Below, piece by piece: positions 36,512 to 48,827 of a stretch of 64,000 nucleotides of DNA; position 1 is the stretch's first letter, and every line of letters starts with the position of its first letter. A model generated the notes under the pieces. That model was given only the letters and a program-made list of their open reading frames with translations. It was not told the DNA's origin and made no database searches. The translations under genes and the position numbers were made by a program. Origin of the DNA: Taxillus chinensis (Eukaryota; Streptophyta; Magnoliopsida; Santalales; Loranthaceae); contig CM042092.1 in the NCBI GenBank assembly GCA_023512835.1, positions 44,944,535 through 45,008,534 on the forward strand, written 5' to 3'.

Positions 36512-37671
36512 TCAGTCTCAAACAGATCAACAGAACAGCATAGCATTACATCTCAACATGTAAACTCAGCACAGCATTTACACTTTATCTCAGAAGGACC
36601 AACATGGTCAGATACAAGCCACACACATTAGCCTCATAGGCTTAAAATCAAATACAAATCGAACACAGTACACACCAGTCACGTAGGTACATCATCAGAC
36701 ACCCATATACAAGGTCTCACGGGCATTATATTGAATACCTGGCATGCAGGCCTCACAGACATTTTATCAAATACATAGTGTGCAGGCCTCACAGACATTT
36801 CATCAAACACATGGTGGGCATAAACAAACGTAGAAAATCCTCAGGCCAAATTCAACATCAGAATCAACAGAACATGCCACTGAAGGCCAACATCCATATA
36901 GGAGATCACACCTATATGGATTTACATATATATATATATATATATATAGGTGAATATCCTAGAACAGAGGAGAGTTAGGAAGAACATGAATCCCTACCTC
37001 AGACTTTTGTCCTAACCTCCACGCTAGACACCTTCCAACGACGCGAACCACCACGGCAACTGCCCGGAGATCCTCTCTCTCTCTCTCTCTCTCTCTCTAG
37101 CAGCAGCTGCAGCAAAGAAGAACACAAGAACCCTAAACTCAAACTCAAGCCCTCATTATATAGACACTACCCACATCAAAACGACGTAGTTTTGATTAAG
37201 TAAATCCCAGGATCAAAACGACGTAATTTTGATCACACAAGTTAGCACCTTTCCGCACCCATATAGGCCAAAATACTCAGAATTTCAACATGGTCCTTTG
37301 GAGAAAGATCATTAGAATGTCAAAACCAAGGGAACCATGCAAAAATATGGCTGCACGCCAATTTGAACGTGAATTCCCCAATTCACGTGCAACTCCATAT
37401 GCACTCCAAATGCGCTCAAACTTCACCCCTAGCCTCCTTGCATCATTTAGAAGACAACCACACTTGCACGTGAATTGGACCCATTTCACGTGCACCTCAC
37501 ATACACGTCCGTTTGGCCTGAAACTTCTGTGGTAGATAGAGGACATCATTCTAAGCATCTTTCCTTTTGCACGTGAATTCATTTGAGCCCATTTACTAGG
37601 TCAAAACCTAGAAAAACTCTACTCAGAAGGCAAAACTGTGACTAACTCAAGGTACGGGTCCTTACACATGG

Positions 37672-37888
37672 TCCCATTTCCACTCTGGCACTAGCAATGA
37701 CTGCAACTCACCAGCTGATCTCAGGTGCTCTGCTTTGACCTGCTGACAAGTCAAACACCTCCTCACGAAATCGGCAACGGCCTTCTTCAGACCTGGCCAC
37801 CAATACTGCCTCCTCACGGCATGGTACATCTTGGTCCCACCAGGATGTACAACTAACCTCGACTGGTGAAATTCCCGAAGAACTCCTG
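37672..37888 (-). pseudogene. element B integrase N-terminal zinc-binding part
   Basis: Minus-strand translation contains H-x-H and C-x2-C ligands in the order FHQSRLVVHPG, YHAVRRQYWW, CLTCQQVKAEH, the HHCC domain of Ty3 integrases. It runs straight into the interrupted integrase core at 30187. Confidence 0.8.
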
Positions 37889-39289
37889 CTAAAGAGAAGT
37901 GGGAACTATCAATCTACCCCTATACCGCAGCACATGCTCTGCATCCTCAGTCCAATCAGAAGGTGCCTGCCCAGTCTGAATCCGGTTGCGGATGACCTCA
38001 CAATCAACGTCCCCCAGCTGATCCTCTATGATCCTGTGCTGCATCTCTAGGACTGCTACAACAACACTGAGGGTCTCCCGCCCCTCATTGGTCACCATCT
38101 GCAACCTCATCGCTGCCAACTGTCCCATCATTTCCCATTCCTTAATGGCACAATGGGTAACCACGGCCCTGCTCTTCCTACTCAGCGCATCTGCCACCAC
38201 ATTACCCTTGCTAGGGGTATACAACATATCAAACTGAAACTGCTGTAAGTACTCCACCCACCTCCTCTGCCTAAGGTTCAGGTCTCTCTGAGAAAAGATG
38301 TACTGCAAGCTCTTGTGGTCTGTATACACCACAAATTTCTCCCCAAGGAGATAATACTGCCAGCTCTTTAGAGCAAAGATCACTGCAGCCAACTCCAAAT
38401 CATGTGTGGGATAGTTCTGCTCATGTGGTCTCAACTGCCTAAACCCATAAGCAATCACCTGCCGAGTCTGCATCAGCACACAACCAAGCCCCACCCTAGA
38501 GGCATCACAATACACCTCAAAAGGCACACCCTCCTGTGGAAGAATCAGGATAGGTGCTGAAGTTAATCGTGCCTTCAGCTCAATGAAAGTACTCTCACAT
38601 GCATCAGACCAAACAAAAGGAACTCCCTTCCTGGTTAGGTTTGTCATAGGAGCTGGCAACTTGGAAAAATCCTCCACAAACCTCCAATAGTAGCCTGCCA
38701 AACTAAGGAAGTTACGAATCTCAAACACATTCGTGGGCCTCTTCCACGACATGACTGCCTCAATCTTCTCAGGATCCACTGTGATACCCTCTGAAGATAC
38801 CACATGCCCCAAGAAGTGCACCTGTTGCAACCAGAAGTCACATTTTGTGAACTTCGCATACAACCGGTGCTCCCGCAAGGTCTGGAACATAACCTACAAA
38901 TGCTCCTCATGCTCCCTCTTCGTCGCTGAATAGACCAAAATATCGTCGATGAACACCACAACGAACATATCTAAATATGGAGCAAACACATGATTCATCA
39001 ATCCCATAAACACTGCTGGAGCATTCGTGAGCCCAAATGACATCACAAGCCACCCATAATGCCCATAACGACAACTGAACGCGGTCTTAGGGATATCTGC
39101 CTCCCTAACCCTCAACTGATGGTATCCAGATCTCAAGTCTATCTTGGAAAACCACCTCGCACCACGAAACTGATCAAACAGGTCATCGATCCTCTGCAAT
39201 GGATACCTGTTCTTCATAGTCACCTGGTTCAGCTTCTGGTAGTCTATACACAGCCGAAGTGAACCATCCGCCTTCTTGGCAAACAACAC
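37889..39289 (-). pseudogene. element B reverse transcriptase and RNase H
   Basis: Two frames in register, 38894-39289 and 37889-38890, separated by one in-frame TAG codon at about 38891-38893. The first has [39 protein letters not shown] and the catalytic FIDD; the second has the FLGHVV thumb region, RNase H ([46 protein letters not shown]) and the linker toward integrase. Apart from the stop the domain looks whole. Confidence 0.88.
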
Positions 39290-39370
39290 TGGAGCGTCCC
39301 ACAGTGAGCTACTCCTTTTGATAAAGCCTTGTGCCAGTAGATCATCTACCTGCCTCTTGAGCTCTCTAAG

Positions 39371-39952
39371 CTATGTCGGTGCCATCCTGTAGGCCGCTAA
39401 CCTGATTGGTGTTATCCCTGGCAACAACTCGATTGAAAACTCTACCTCCCTCACGGGTGGCAAACTGATCAAGTCCTCGGGAAACACATCCGGGAACTGA
39501 TCTACAATGGGTGGCAAGATAACCTTCCCCTCTCTCATCCTGTCAACCAACGTCAAGCTGGCTAACTGGTGGGTCACATCACCCCACCCATGCCTCAATG
39601 GTCCCAACCTGCATGCCTCCTCAGTCCACTCATCCACAAAGACACCCCGCGTGCCCTCTGGCGTGAGGAACGTCATACGCCATCGAAAACAATCAATCTT
39701 GGCCTCCACAGAGACTAACCAATCCATACAGAGGAGGACATCTAAATCATCTAACTCCATGATATACAAATCACACAACAGGTTAACACCCCCAAGTGTT
39801 ACCTGACAAGCGCGACAGATACTCTCAAGTATCACAAGTCCACCCAAAGGTGAAGCAACCACCAGAGACTGACTAACTGTCTCCTGGTCCAACTCTAACC
39901 CAACCACCGTAGCATATGAAATAAAAGAATGGGTAGCACCAGTATGAATCAA
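39371..39952 (-). pseudogene. element B protease and linker, catalytic Asp lost
   Basis: Aspartic-protease region reads LIHTGATHSFIS where the family has DTGA; the catalytic Asp codon is CAT (His). The rest of the fold (LCMDWLVSVEAKIDC) and the linker to reverse transcriptase (VVDQFPDVFPEDL..LPPVREVEF) follow. A further break lies between 39289 and 39371. Confidence 0.85.
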
Positions 39953-41340
39953 AACGAATAGATAGTATGAGAAATGATAATGGTACTTCTCACCACTGAA
40001 GGTCCTGCTCCTTCCTCGTCCACTAGTGGAACCTCTGTCTCTCTACTGGTAAGGGCAAAAGTCCTCCCTTGTGGCCCACTGCCACTAGCCTGGCCCATTG
40101 GGGCCTTGCCCCGCTGATCAACATGACCCTGTGCCTCCCGCTGAGGCTGCTGCACCACAGGTCGCGTCTGCGTGCTCTGTGCTGGTGACACTGACCTCTG
40201 AGACGGAGCCCCACTCCTCTGTCCCTGATCTCTCGGACGAGGGCCTACACTGCTGGTCGAGCTAAGGGTAACAAATTCCCTAGCTCCCACCTTCCCGCAT
40301 CGGAAGCAAGTCATCCTTTTCCTCGGGCAGTCTCTCGATATATGCCAGTCAAACCACAACTCCAACAGGCCCCTGGCCTCCTGCTGGCTGAACTCTCACA
40401 GGGTCCCACTGCCTAGCTGGAAACCCTCTGCACCTACCTCCTCTTAGGCTGAGCAGCACTACTCTCCCCACTCTGTCTCTTCTTGCCCGGACCTGCCGAA
40501 CCACCCAGCCTCTGGGCTCTCGCCTGATCTTGACCTCGCTCAATAATGAGCGCCTTGTCGACCGCCTCTCGGTAGCTGGTCAACTGCATCGGTTCCAGCT
40601 GTCTTTTCAGAGATGGCCTTAAGCCCTGAATAAAATCCTGCGTCTTACGAGCTTCCTTTTCCCAAGCCTCAAGAGCAAACCGCCCTAAATCTGTGAAGGC
40701 TTGCACATACTCACCCATCGTCTGGCCACCCTGCTGAAGCTTATAATACTGTCTCCATCGGGCATACTGTACCGAGTTGGGAAAATACTCCCCAAAGAAG
40801 CGCTCAACAAACTCTCTCCAACTCAGCTAACTGCCATGGACAGCTCTAGTGGATTCCCACCACCTGCGTGGGATACCCAACAGATAGTGCGTCGCCATGC
40901 GCACTCTCTCCTCATCTGGCACCCCGATCATATCAAAGATATCTCTGTCCACCTAATCCGGTCCTCGGCTACCTCTGGCCATGAACCATCCTCAAAAGTC
41001 CTGGGTGCGTGTTTCAAAAACTGCGCATCCCAGCCCCATCCCTCGTCGTGCTGGCTCTGCCACGACCTCCTGCTGGTGCACATCCTGCACCACTCTTGCC
41101 TCCTGCTGCTGAGGCAGTGGTGGCTGCTGAGGCTGCTACTGTCTCTTCAGCTCATCCACCTCTCTAGCCATATCCCTCATCGAGCCCTGTATACCTTGCA
41201 TGGCCTCCTGCAACTGAATCAACACCTACATCAAATCAGGTCCCACAACGGGAGCTGACGACCTCTGCTACGGGCTCTGCTGCCCCTGGTGCCCCGACTC
41301 TATTGTGGGCTCCTCTGCCGGACCCTGGCCTCGGACAACC
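39949..41340 (-). pseudogene. element B gag
   Basis: Fragments of the Ty3 gag (retrotransposon gag domain): RRWWESTRAV, EFVERFFGEYFPNSVRYARW region, then MGEYVQAFTDLGRFA, QDFIQGLRPSLKRQL (40434-40718), and zinc-knuckle remnants (SRDCPRKRMTCFRCGKVG) at 40270-40365. The expected start reads ATA instead of ATG at about 41357 before APPRRVVRGQGP, and several in-frame stops follow, so gag is not translatable. Confidence 0.8.
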
Positions 41341-41357
41341 CTCCTCGGTGGTGCTAT

Positions 41358-41853
41358 CACACTGGCCACAACAACAAACAATCAAACGATCAATAGTACC
41401 ACCGCTAAGATAAATGACCATCAAAGGCACAACCGACTTGTAGGTTCTCACCACACGACCCGTAGGTCCATACCATGCATATAGCATCGTGTCCCCCATC
41501 AGGGTACACCACACGACCCGTAGGTCCACAACCATGCATATAGCATCATGTCACCCCTCAGGGCACACAAAATGAAGTCCTGGCTCTCACGGCCACGTGC
41601 CATTTAGGCACCAAATGAAATCACATCACACACAAAAACAATCTAGTGCCCTATATACACACAATCATACCACTAGAGATGCATCCATCCCCATATATGC
41701 TCCTAGGATGATCTAACTGACACCAACATGACCTAGAATACCTATAAGGACTACGTTGATCAAGCGCCCTCCCTACAGTTTTCCAAGTCACAAGGAATCA
41801 ATTAATCACCCCTCACTAACCTAGGTCCGCTAGACCATGCTCTGATACCAACT
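41358..41853 (-). other. element B leader and primer-binding site
   Basis: Untranslated leader on the minus strand. The PBS (minus strand TGGTATCAGAGC) is at 41839-41850, three bases from the 5' LTR. A diverged duplication of about 70 bp (CATATAGCATCGTGTC / CCACACGACCCGTAGG words) is seen at 41440-41570. Confidence 0.8.
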
Positions 41854-44277
41854 TGTCATACCCCCAAATTCCAGGAAACCCGGAACTAGGAACATGACTT
41901 CCCCTTGCCCACACCCGAAAGGTCAAGGGGTTGGTGACTAGCACCAATGGAGACTACACCGCGGGTGCTGTCTCAAATATGCAACCCTGTACAGTCATAC
42001 ATCAAGGGTAATCCTGTACTTTCCCATATATCATCATGCATACAATGAGTCAAACAGTGATACAGACATCACATCACAAACAGTATGCAAATACAACTGT
42101 CCACGGATCCATGTCTGGGATACAACATATAAAACAATACAGAATATAATACTGTATCATACATCAGAGTAGTGGGCGTCCTCCTGGAAGAAAGTCCTTC
42201 ACTAGTCTCGGGTCACACCTAAAAAAGGTAAATAACAAGTAGGGGTGAGCGACAAGCTCAGTAGGTGACCCCAACACTCCACATCATGCAAACATACAAG
42301 TCTATACAACATGCTCTGTGTACTCGTGCACTGTGTAGTGTGCACAATCATCAGGACTCAGCCTGCAAACCAACATCAGGACCCAGCCTGCCCACACAGG
42401 ATAGCTTGTCCACGATCCTCCACGGGATCCCAGCTCAAGGCACTCAGCCCTAGCTCCACGAGCTCAACAGCTCAACTCAGGCCTTAGCCTGTCCCCAGCC
42501 ACAGCGCAATATGCCCGGCCACAGTCGCCACACATGCCCGCCATCGGCGCATATGCCTGCCCCGGCTATAGTGGCCACACAGGCCTTAGCCTCATGGTGA
42601 GAACCCAAACAAGCCACGGAGTCCATGCCCCAATACCTCACACCAACATACTAACATTAGTATGGCATGTCATTCTCAATATTTCCTTTAGAACTGTAGC
42701 CAGTCTTCACAAGTAAATCCTCAATCCTTGATTTATGAAGGAAGTACCCATAGCAGCTATTTTCTTGAAATCAAAAGTCCCGGCATTGGGTTCCCATATC
42801 ATAAATAAGATAATCTGATTTTTGGGGATTTTTCTGAGATGTCTAACCCCACTTTCCAAAAAGTCACCACTACGAACTTTTGGGTTTTTTCAGAGATTTT
42901 ACAATAAAACCCAATTTTCACATTTTGAAAGAGTGGAATTAATTTTTCTAGTATTTTTCTTTGAATCCAGATGGGGGTATTTCGTTATTTACATTATAAC
43001 TTAAGTATAATTACTTACGTGTGTAGATGGGTATAGGTTGCAATGTAAATAGGTCCAGTCCAGTGTTGTAGTTCAGTGTCCAGTTACACTGCAGGAGCTG
43101 CAACTCGTAGCTCAGAACCTACAATTCGTAGCTGCGGAATGGCGACTCGTAGCTGCAGAGTGCGGAACTGCAACGTGCCTCGAAGATTTGAAGCGAGGCT
43201 ACGACCTTCTACTTACGAGGCAACGAACTTCGACCCTTCGGCTACGAACTACGAGGCTACGAACTACGAACTACGAGACTATGAACTACGAACTACGACC
43301 TTTCGACCCAAAACTTCAGGTCTTCATCATTTCGACCCAGGAATGCGCCCAGGTCCTGTTCATCGTCGTTTTCACCTGTTCTTCGTCTGAAACGCGCCCA
43401 GAAAATCCTAGACGCTCACTAACACCCCTGTTTTGCAACAAACTACGATATCTACTTCAAAACGCGTCCAGAACGCCTCTAAATCGCGCAAAAACAACAA
43501 AAACACGTATAAAATTCTAGATTTCTAGAAATCTAGATCTAAACCCAGATTTCCATGGTTGACTTATCAACCCTCATGAAAAACACAGTTAATCAACCCC
43601 AAAATCACATAAACATATATCTACAATGATATAAAACAGTTCTTAACCACCGATCTTATGCTAAACCATTAGATCTAACCCAAAATTGGATTTCCCCAAA
43701 TTCTAGGGTTCATGCTCAATTTCATAAATCATGATAAATTCGTGCAGATCCAAAACAAGAGAGAGATAAGAAGTTCAAGGACACCTACTTGAAGTGAATC
43801 TTTGAGCTCCACGAACCTAAATCACCCCAAATCGCCAAGGCCTCCAAGCTCTCTCAAGCTCTCTCTCTCAAACGCACAAACGTGATAACGTAAAATAAAA
43901 TCTCTCTCTTTTCCTGCTATTTATATTTCTGCCAGTCAACTGACCTAGTCAACCATTGACCCAGTCAATAATTGACCTCCTAAGACAAAAATTGACCTCC
44001 AAGGCCCCAAACTCCAAATTGAGTCAAACTACAGTCAAAACCCTCGAAATGACGAGCACAACACTAGACTGATATTATCACATGCAAATGACCGCTCAAA
44101 CGCAAAATCAACCAATAAACCCCGAGAAAGTCAACAATCGGGTCAAATAGGGCCTTGACTCGAAATCGGGCCCAAGTACAGTCAAAATGCTCAGATCGAC
44201 GGCTACACTACCGTCCAGATAGTTATATTCCCATAGAATGACTATCTCTCAAGACTGTCCAAATACGAGTCTTTACA
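41854..44277 (-). repeat. 5' LTR of element B
   Basis: TGTCATACCCCC to TCTTTACA, 2424 bp, followed by the target duplication GTCAA. It carries the uninterrupted site (CCCCAGCCACAGCG, 42494-42507) that corresponds to the insertion point of the 18738-27011 element in the 3' LTR. The CTACGAA-word cluster is at 43180-43310. A TATAAATAG-type box (minus strand) lies near 43920. Confidence 0.92.
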
Positions 44278-45896
44278 GTCAAATCCAAAATAAGGCCAAA
44301 AGATTCGGAATAAGCTCCAATTATTCGAAAAAACTCAAGATAACTCCTCCACAAATCTAGAAGTGACTCTAAAGCATTGAGACTATGAAAAATCTAGAAA
44401 AATCCTTTTCCAAGTGCAATAAATAAGACAGTGTCTTGGGACTACTTTTTCAAAGCATTGAGGAGTCTCCGAAGACTAAATTGAAATATCTTGGGACTCC
44501 ATTTTTAAGCATAAGAACAGGGAACCTCCGTAATTAAATGGATAAACTCCTTGGGACATCACAGTTGACCTGTGAGGACTACATAATCATTAATACCCAA
44601 TGGCACCAATATATTTGGAAGTTCATTCAGCTTTTACCCACCAAAGCATCCATATACAACATAATTGAAATTCGCCTCAAAGAAAGAGAGTTAAAATAAA
44701 TCCAGGTGTAATTTTATTATTTTTGATGCGACATTAATTCCTCATAACACAATAATTGACTTATGGGAATCGCAAAGCATCTGATTAATGTTTGGCACTG
44801 GCCGTTTCCCTTTAAAACCTATAAATAGACTACCCCAGGGGCGGTGAGGGGGGGGGAGGCTATTCGAGGCATGGATTATCAACGAAAAGAGGGCTTAACG
44901 TATTTTTAAAAGGAAGATATATTTCTTTTTTAGCGAGAAAGACATCTAGAATTGTTCTTTGTCCTTAAACCGAAAGAACTAAGGCTAAAGGGGACGTTCG
45001 AAACTAAAGAGGAAGCATTCTAAAGTCGCGGAAACCGAAGGCTTAAAGCGAGGAAAAGAAAGCTATAGTTTTCTTTCTAAGCTTTTGTTTTCAGGGGGAC
45101 TTCTGGAGGAAGATCACCAAGTTCGGTCACAAAAAGATTACCAGGTTCTTCTCTTTAATTTTCTTCATATTTAAACTATTAAAACTTTTTTCTCAAATGT
45201 TTTGAACTAAAATGGTTTCCTTTTTGAATTCTCATTCCTTTTTTTTCAAAAATAGAAAAGGACAAGTAAAAATCACATTTTCTAGAAAAATTAAAATAAG
45301 GCTCAGGCGGTCATGAAGGTTGAGCCCTAGATGCTAATATCCTAGTCTGCTTGGATCAATATTAATTGTAATAGTATATCCATATTTGAATTCAAATTTT
45401 TTTTAAAAAGAAATTACTTTTGTTTTCCTAAAAAAATGTAATACTATCACATGGGCCTAGATTCCACATTTTTTTTAAAGTTAGAATGTCCCCTTTTATT
45501 TACTTAAAATTATTTCCCTTTTGTTTTCTAAGGCCAAGATCCTAAAATTTTCTTTCCCTTAAAAAATCAAAATAAAAAAAAAGACTTTTCAATAAAGCAA
45601 GCAAACACCCATAGATCAAGACTAGGTACCAATAATGAGTGCTGTGGGGGTATCAGAATTCTTCTTCCTTCCCCACACGTAATTGACTCTCAAACCTTAA
45701 TCTATAGACCGTAAACCTTCTCTTTTTCTAGGTGCCCAATCACACCTCTAAACTGTTTGGTGGCGACTTTATATTTTCTTTTCTTTTATGGTTTATGTGA
45801 GCCTTGTGCAGGGATGACTCTAGGATCAACTGAATGAACTAGCATAGAGCCTTTCACAAAGCTAATATCGAGCCTGGGTAAAAACGGGTGATAACA
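44278..45896 (+). mobile_element. Tat/Ogre-like LTR, right part
   Basis: Continues the GTCAAATCC/GGAATAAG repeat words broken off at 18090, then has a promoter-like CTATAAATAGAC at 44819-44830 and a C/A-poor leader, and ends in GGGTGATAACA at 45896 directly before a Tat/Ogre-type primer site. Much of 45170-45640 is A/T-homopolymer rich. No ORF. Confidence 0.65.
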
Positions 45897-45898
45897 GT

Positions 45899-45916
45899 TG
45901 GCGACTCTACTAGGGA
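45899..45916 (+). other. primer-binding site, Tat/Ogre type
   Basis: TGGCGACTCTACTAGGGA, two bases after the LTR terminus. Plant Ogre/Tat elements use a TGGCGACTC(C/T)RCTGGGGA-type site assigned to tRNA-Arg; here there are small differences consistent with age. Confidence 0.75.
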
Positions 45917-46468
45917 CATTGTGAGAGTCTAGCCATAGTCTCATCTATGGAATGTTTGTTTACTTGTATTTTTGTCTATTTTATTGTATTATATAACTGT
46001 GTTGATTGTGCATACATGCATCTTTTTCTCCCTCCAAGCCTATACCCGGGTTTTCTTTTACATTAGGAGTAGAGAGGCTAGTAAAGGTTTGCCCACATAG
46101 ACTTGCTGTGCTTGTCTATGTGGAACACCTGAAATGCCTCACCCAGAGAGTGGTTCTTTTTTGTTAATGCCCAAGAGGTACAAGAAGGACTCCCTCCGTT
46201 AATGCCCTTTGGGGTATGGGGGATCGCTCTTAGTTCTTGTTAATGCCCTTGTGGTACAAGACTAATGGATAAGTTAGGATTAAATTTAGAAGCCCATTAG
46301 GGGCATGACCTTCATGTGTTTGAGCCTTACTATGACATTTATTTTACTTGTTTTGTTTGAACAATGTATTTAAACGCCAACCCCTTGTTTATATTATTCA
46401 TGCTCTCTTTGCTAATCCCTTATTTTACGTATTGCATATCATAGCATTCCATACATTCACCTAGGAAG

Positions 46469-46924
46469 CATGGCAAGTTTTGATCATTTCCTAGCCCACC
46501 TCAAGGATAAAGAAGGTATGGAGGAAGTCACCTATGTAGCAGCGCAAATCCAACATCATCTTGGAGACTTTTCAAGAGAAGATTTGGGGCAGATCGTACC
46601 AGCCGTTAAGACTCAGATGTGAGTTCAAATGGCTAACCGAGAGGAACTAGATGTTATATGGGCATAATGGCCTTTCCATACCCGAGTCGCCTACATTAAG
46701 AAGTATGGGGACTTATTGCATCTAACACGGGTACCCATTGATGAGGTTATGCTAAAAGCGGTGGTGCCCTTTTGGGAGGTGAGGTGAAGGTGTTTCACCT
46801 TCAATGACCAAGATTTGACCCTTATTATGGACAAGTATCAACCATTGTTGGGGAGGCGAATCAATAGAGGCTCAGAGGTTTTCCTTCCAAATATATACGT
46901 CTCATGTCTACAAACCGTATCATA
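46469..46924 (+). pseudogene. ORF1 remnant of the Tat/Ogre-like element (DUF7745-like)
   Basis: From ATG 46469 the frame reads MASFDHFLAHLKDKEG, then FHTRVAYIKKYGDLLHL, VVPFWEVR, RCFTFNDQDLTLIMDKYQPLL, with three in-frame stops in between. The order 'KKYG..LL...EALVPFWD....CFTFG..D..PT.EEY..LL' is what I know from the DUF7745 domain that fills ORF1 of plant Ogre/Tat elements. The 570 bases between the PBS and this ATG are an untranslated leader with repeated GTTAATGCCC words (46155-46245). The ORF is cut at 46926 by the GAGTC-rich copy. Confidence 0.6.
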
Positions 46925-46926
46925 GT

Positions 46927-48827
46927 TGTTGGAAATATAGGATTTGATGAAGCTGCCAAAATATAGTCGAAGTCTTGAGACTCGAAGTTTCGAAGGTCGT
47001 AGGGTTAAGGAGTCATAGTCGTAGAAGTAAAACTATCACAGGACATATTGGCAAGAGGCTCGTAGACTAGAAGGGTCTGGAGACTCGAAGTATATTGTGA
47101 TAGAACACATTGCGACTCGTAGATCCTAGGTCGAAGGTCGTAGAGTCACGATACGAAAAAGAAAGCGTTATCGTAAGTGATGATTAAATTCAGAGACTCA
47201 TAGAGTCGAAGAATTCTAAAAGAACAAGAACCAAACTTAAATAACTCGAAGACTCGTAGCCCGTAGAACTCGTAGAGTCCCTAGAGCACTCATGTCACTT
47301 AACGAACTTAAAGTATCGCTAGACTCGTAGACTCAAGGGTCGTAGAGTCGCAGCCTTAAAACACTTGTTAAGAAAACAGGACTCGCAGACTCGTAGGTTG
47401 AAGGTCGAAGAGTCGAAGCCAAAAAGACTAACCAACTTAAATGAATCAGCAACTCTACGGTCGTAGAGTTGTAGACTCAAGGCTCGTAGAGTCGTAGACT
47501 CAAGGGATACGGGTATGTTAAAGAACTTGTCGGACATATCACGGACTTGAAGATCATAAAGGCAAGAGAGTTACAATTGAAGGGTCGTAGTCTTAAAGTC
47601 GAAAGCTCATAGAAATGGAAACTCGGTGCATACGCAATCGCGAAAGGCTAAGGAAGAAATGTAAAGTCTAAGACTCGTAGAGTCGAAGAGTTTCAAGGTC
47701 GAAGACTCGCAGAGTCGAAGAACCTCTTAGTCAAGTAAAATAAACTGAGAAACCTGAGGGTCGTAGATCCGTAGAGCTAGGGTCGAAGACTCGCAGCTGT
47801 AACAACGGGTAGATGAGGCGCACTTCGAAGAAGTCACTCTATGAGGCACTAGGACAGTTACAGACTCGCAGAGTCATAGACTTTTAATTAATAGAGTGAC
47901 ATAACAGACTTAATCTAACTCGAACTCTAGCCTTGGAGACTCGAAGATATGTGAGTCGTAGACTCGCAGATACCAACACTGTAAAGCCTGAAGTAAACTT
48001 CCGCAACCTCAACAGGCTCTAACTGAAACCTTTGAGTCGTCAAACCTACAAAGCACATGCCTTCAAGACATACTTAAAACCCTGAGCATACGCACTTAGC
48101 GATATCTTCAGCTAGGGTTTGTACAGTAAGCTTGCGCCGTCTTGAGCAGCTGAAGTGCAATTAATGCCGCATTAATTGCGATCAACCACTTTCCACAGAT
48201 GAACGGCCAAGATCGATTGTGCAAGTATGGGCATGCAATCTGCAAGCATGGGCAACAGGATCTGCAAATCAGAGCAGATCAACCCATCCCCGATATCCCG
48301 CATATCCGGTGGCGGGAAGTCGGTTTGTCGGATGGACAACTAGTCGCATAGCAATCTAAACTTAAAATATGTATCTCTCTCACACTTAAGGACAAAAAGG
48401 TGAGTTAGTCTCTTTCTCTGAAAGCGTGGAATACACAGAATACAAGAAGAGGATTCCGACATACATTATGATAGATCTTTTGAAGAATGAAAGAGAAGAG
48501 TTCCAACGTTAGAGAGAGAGACTAAGAGAGAGAAAAGGACTTCTAAGTCTTGTGCCATGAGTTGAACAAAGATCAAGATCAAACCTGGTGATCCATCTTA
48601 TACCCTTGTTCACCCAAGATTCACGACGATTATCAAGTCTACCCTCGGTGTTGTTTTCCACAAATCAAAACTATCACGGACCATTCCTTACACAACCGAG
48701 ATATGTGAACAAGGAGCATTTACTACATCTTAGATTTGTCGATAGTTTATAACTCACATTATCACTCAAATTACTCTGTCGCCTTCTCCATAAATACTTC
48801 AGGCATAGTTATCCTTAGAAGTCCACA
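46927..48827 (-). mobile_element. second, inverted copy of the GAGTC/TACGA/CTC LTR-like unit
   Basis: Minus-strand counterpart of about 5285-8008 without the nested 828-bp element. It starts TGTTGGAAATATAGG, suggesting a TG...CA terminus at this point. It is dense with GACTCGTAGAGTC-type words. Its other end is cut at 48827 by the tandem array, whose target site (CCACA, 48823-48827) lies inside it, so the missing part should follow the array beyond 64000. Confidence 0.7.

Larger units (their letters stand above)
30188..37666 (-). mobile_element. solo LTR (Tekay-like) in element B's integrase, itself split
   Basis: Starts TGTCACGCCCCAATTTCC and ends CGGGTCCTTACA, with the perfect target duplication CATGG at 30183-30187 and 37667-37671. 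Without the inserted chromovirus (31004-36515) it is about 1.97 kb. Joining the flanks restores the integrase reading ...KWDH / VTMDF... across the site. The right part (36516-37666) shows the CCATATAGG hairpin (about 36893), CT tract, ACGT palindromes (37170-37235) and G-box hairpins (37369-37394 and about 37467-37494). Confidence 0.9.
18091..44277 (-). mobile_element. Tekay-like Ty3 chromovirus (element B), with two nested insertions
   Basis: Minus-strand element with target duplication GTCAA at 18086-18090 and 44278-44282. 5' LTR 41854-44277, PBS 41839-41850 (minus strand TGGTATCAGAGC, initiator Met tRNA type), gag, protease, reverse transcriptase, RNase H, integrase, a purine tract just before the 3' LTR, and 3' LTR 18091-28814. 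Removing the insertions at 18738-27016 and 30188-37671 leaves about 10.4 kb with LTRs of about 2.43 kb. The integrase tail has a chromodomain-like LRGKTIPLVRVLWQH...TWEKES motif, which with the long LTRs fits the Tekay/Del clade. Gag and pol are broken by stops, so it is not autonomous. Confidence 0.9.
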
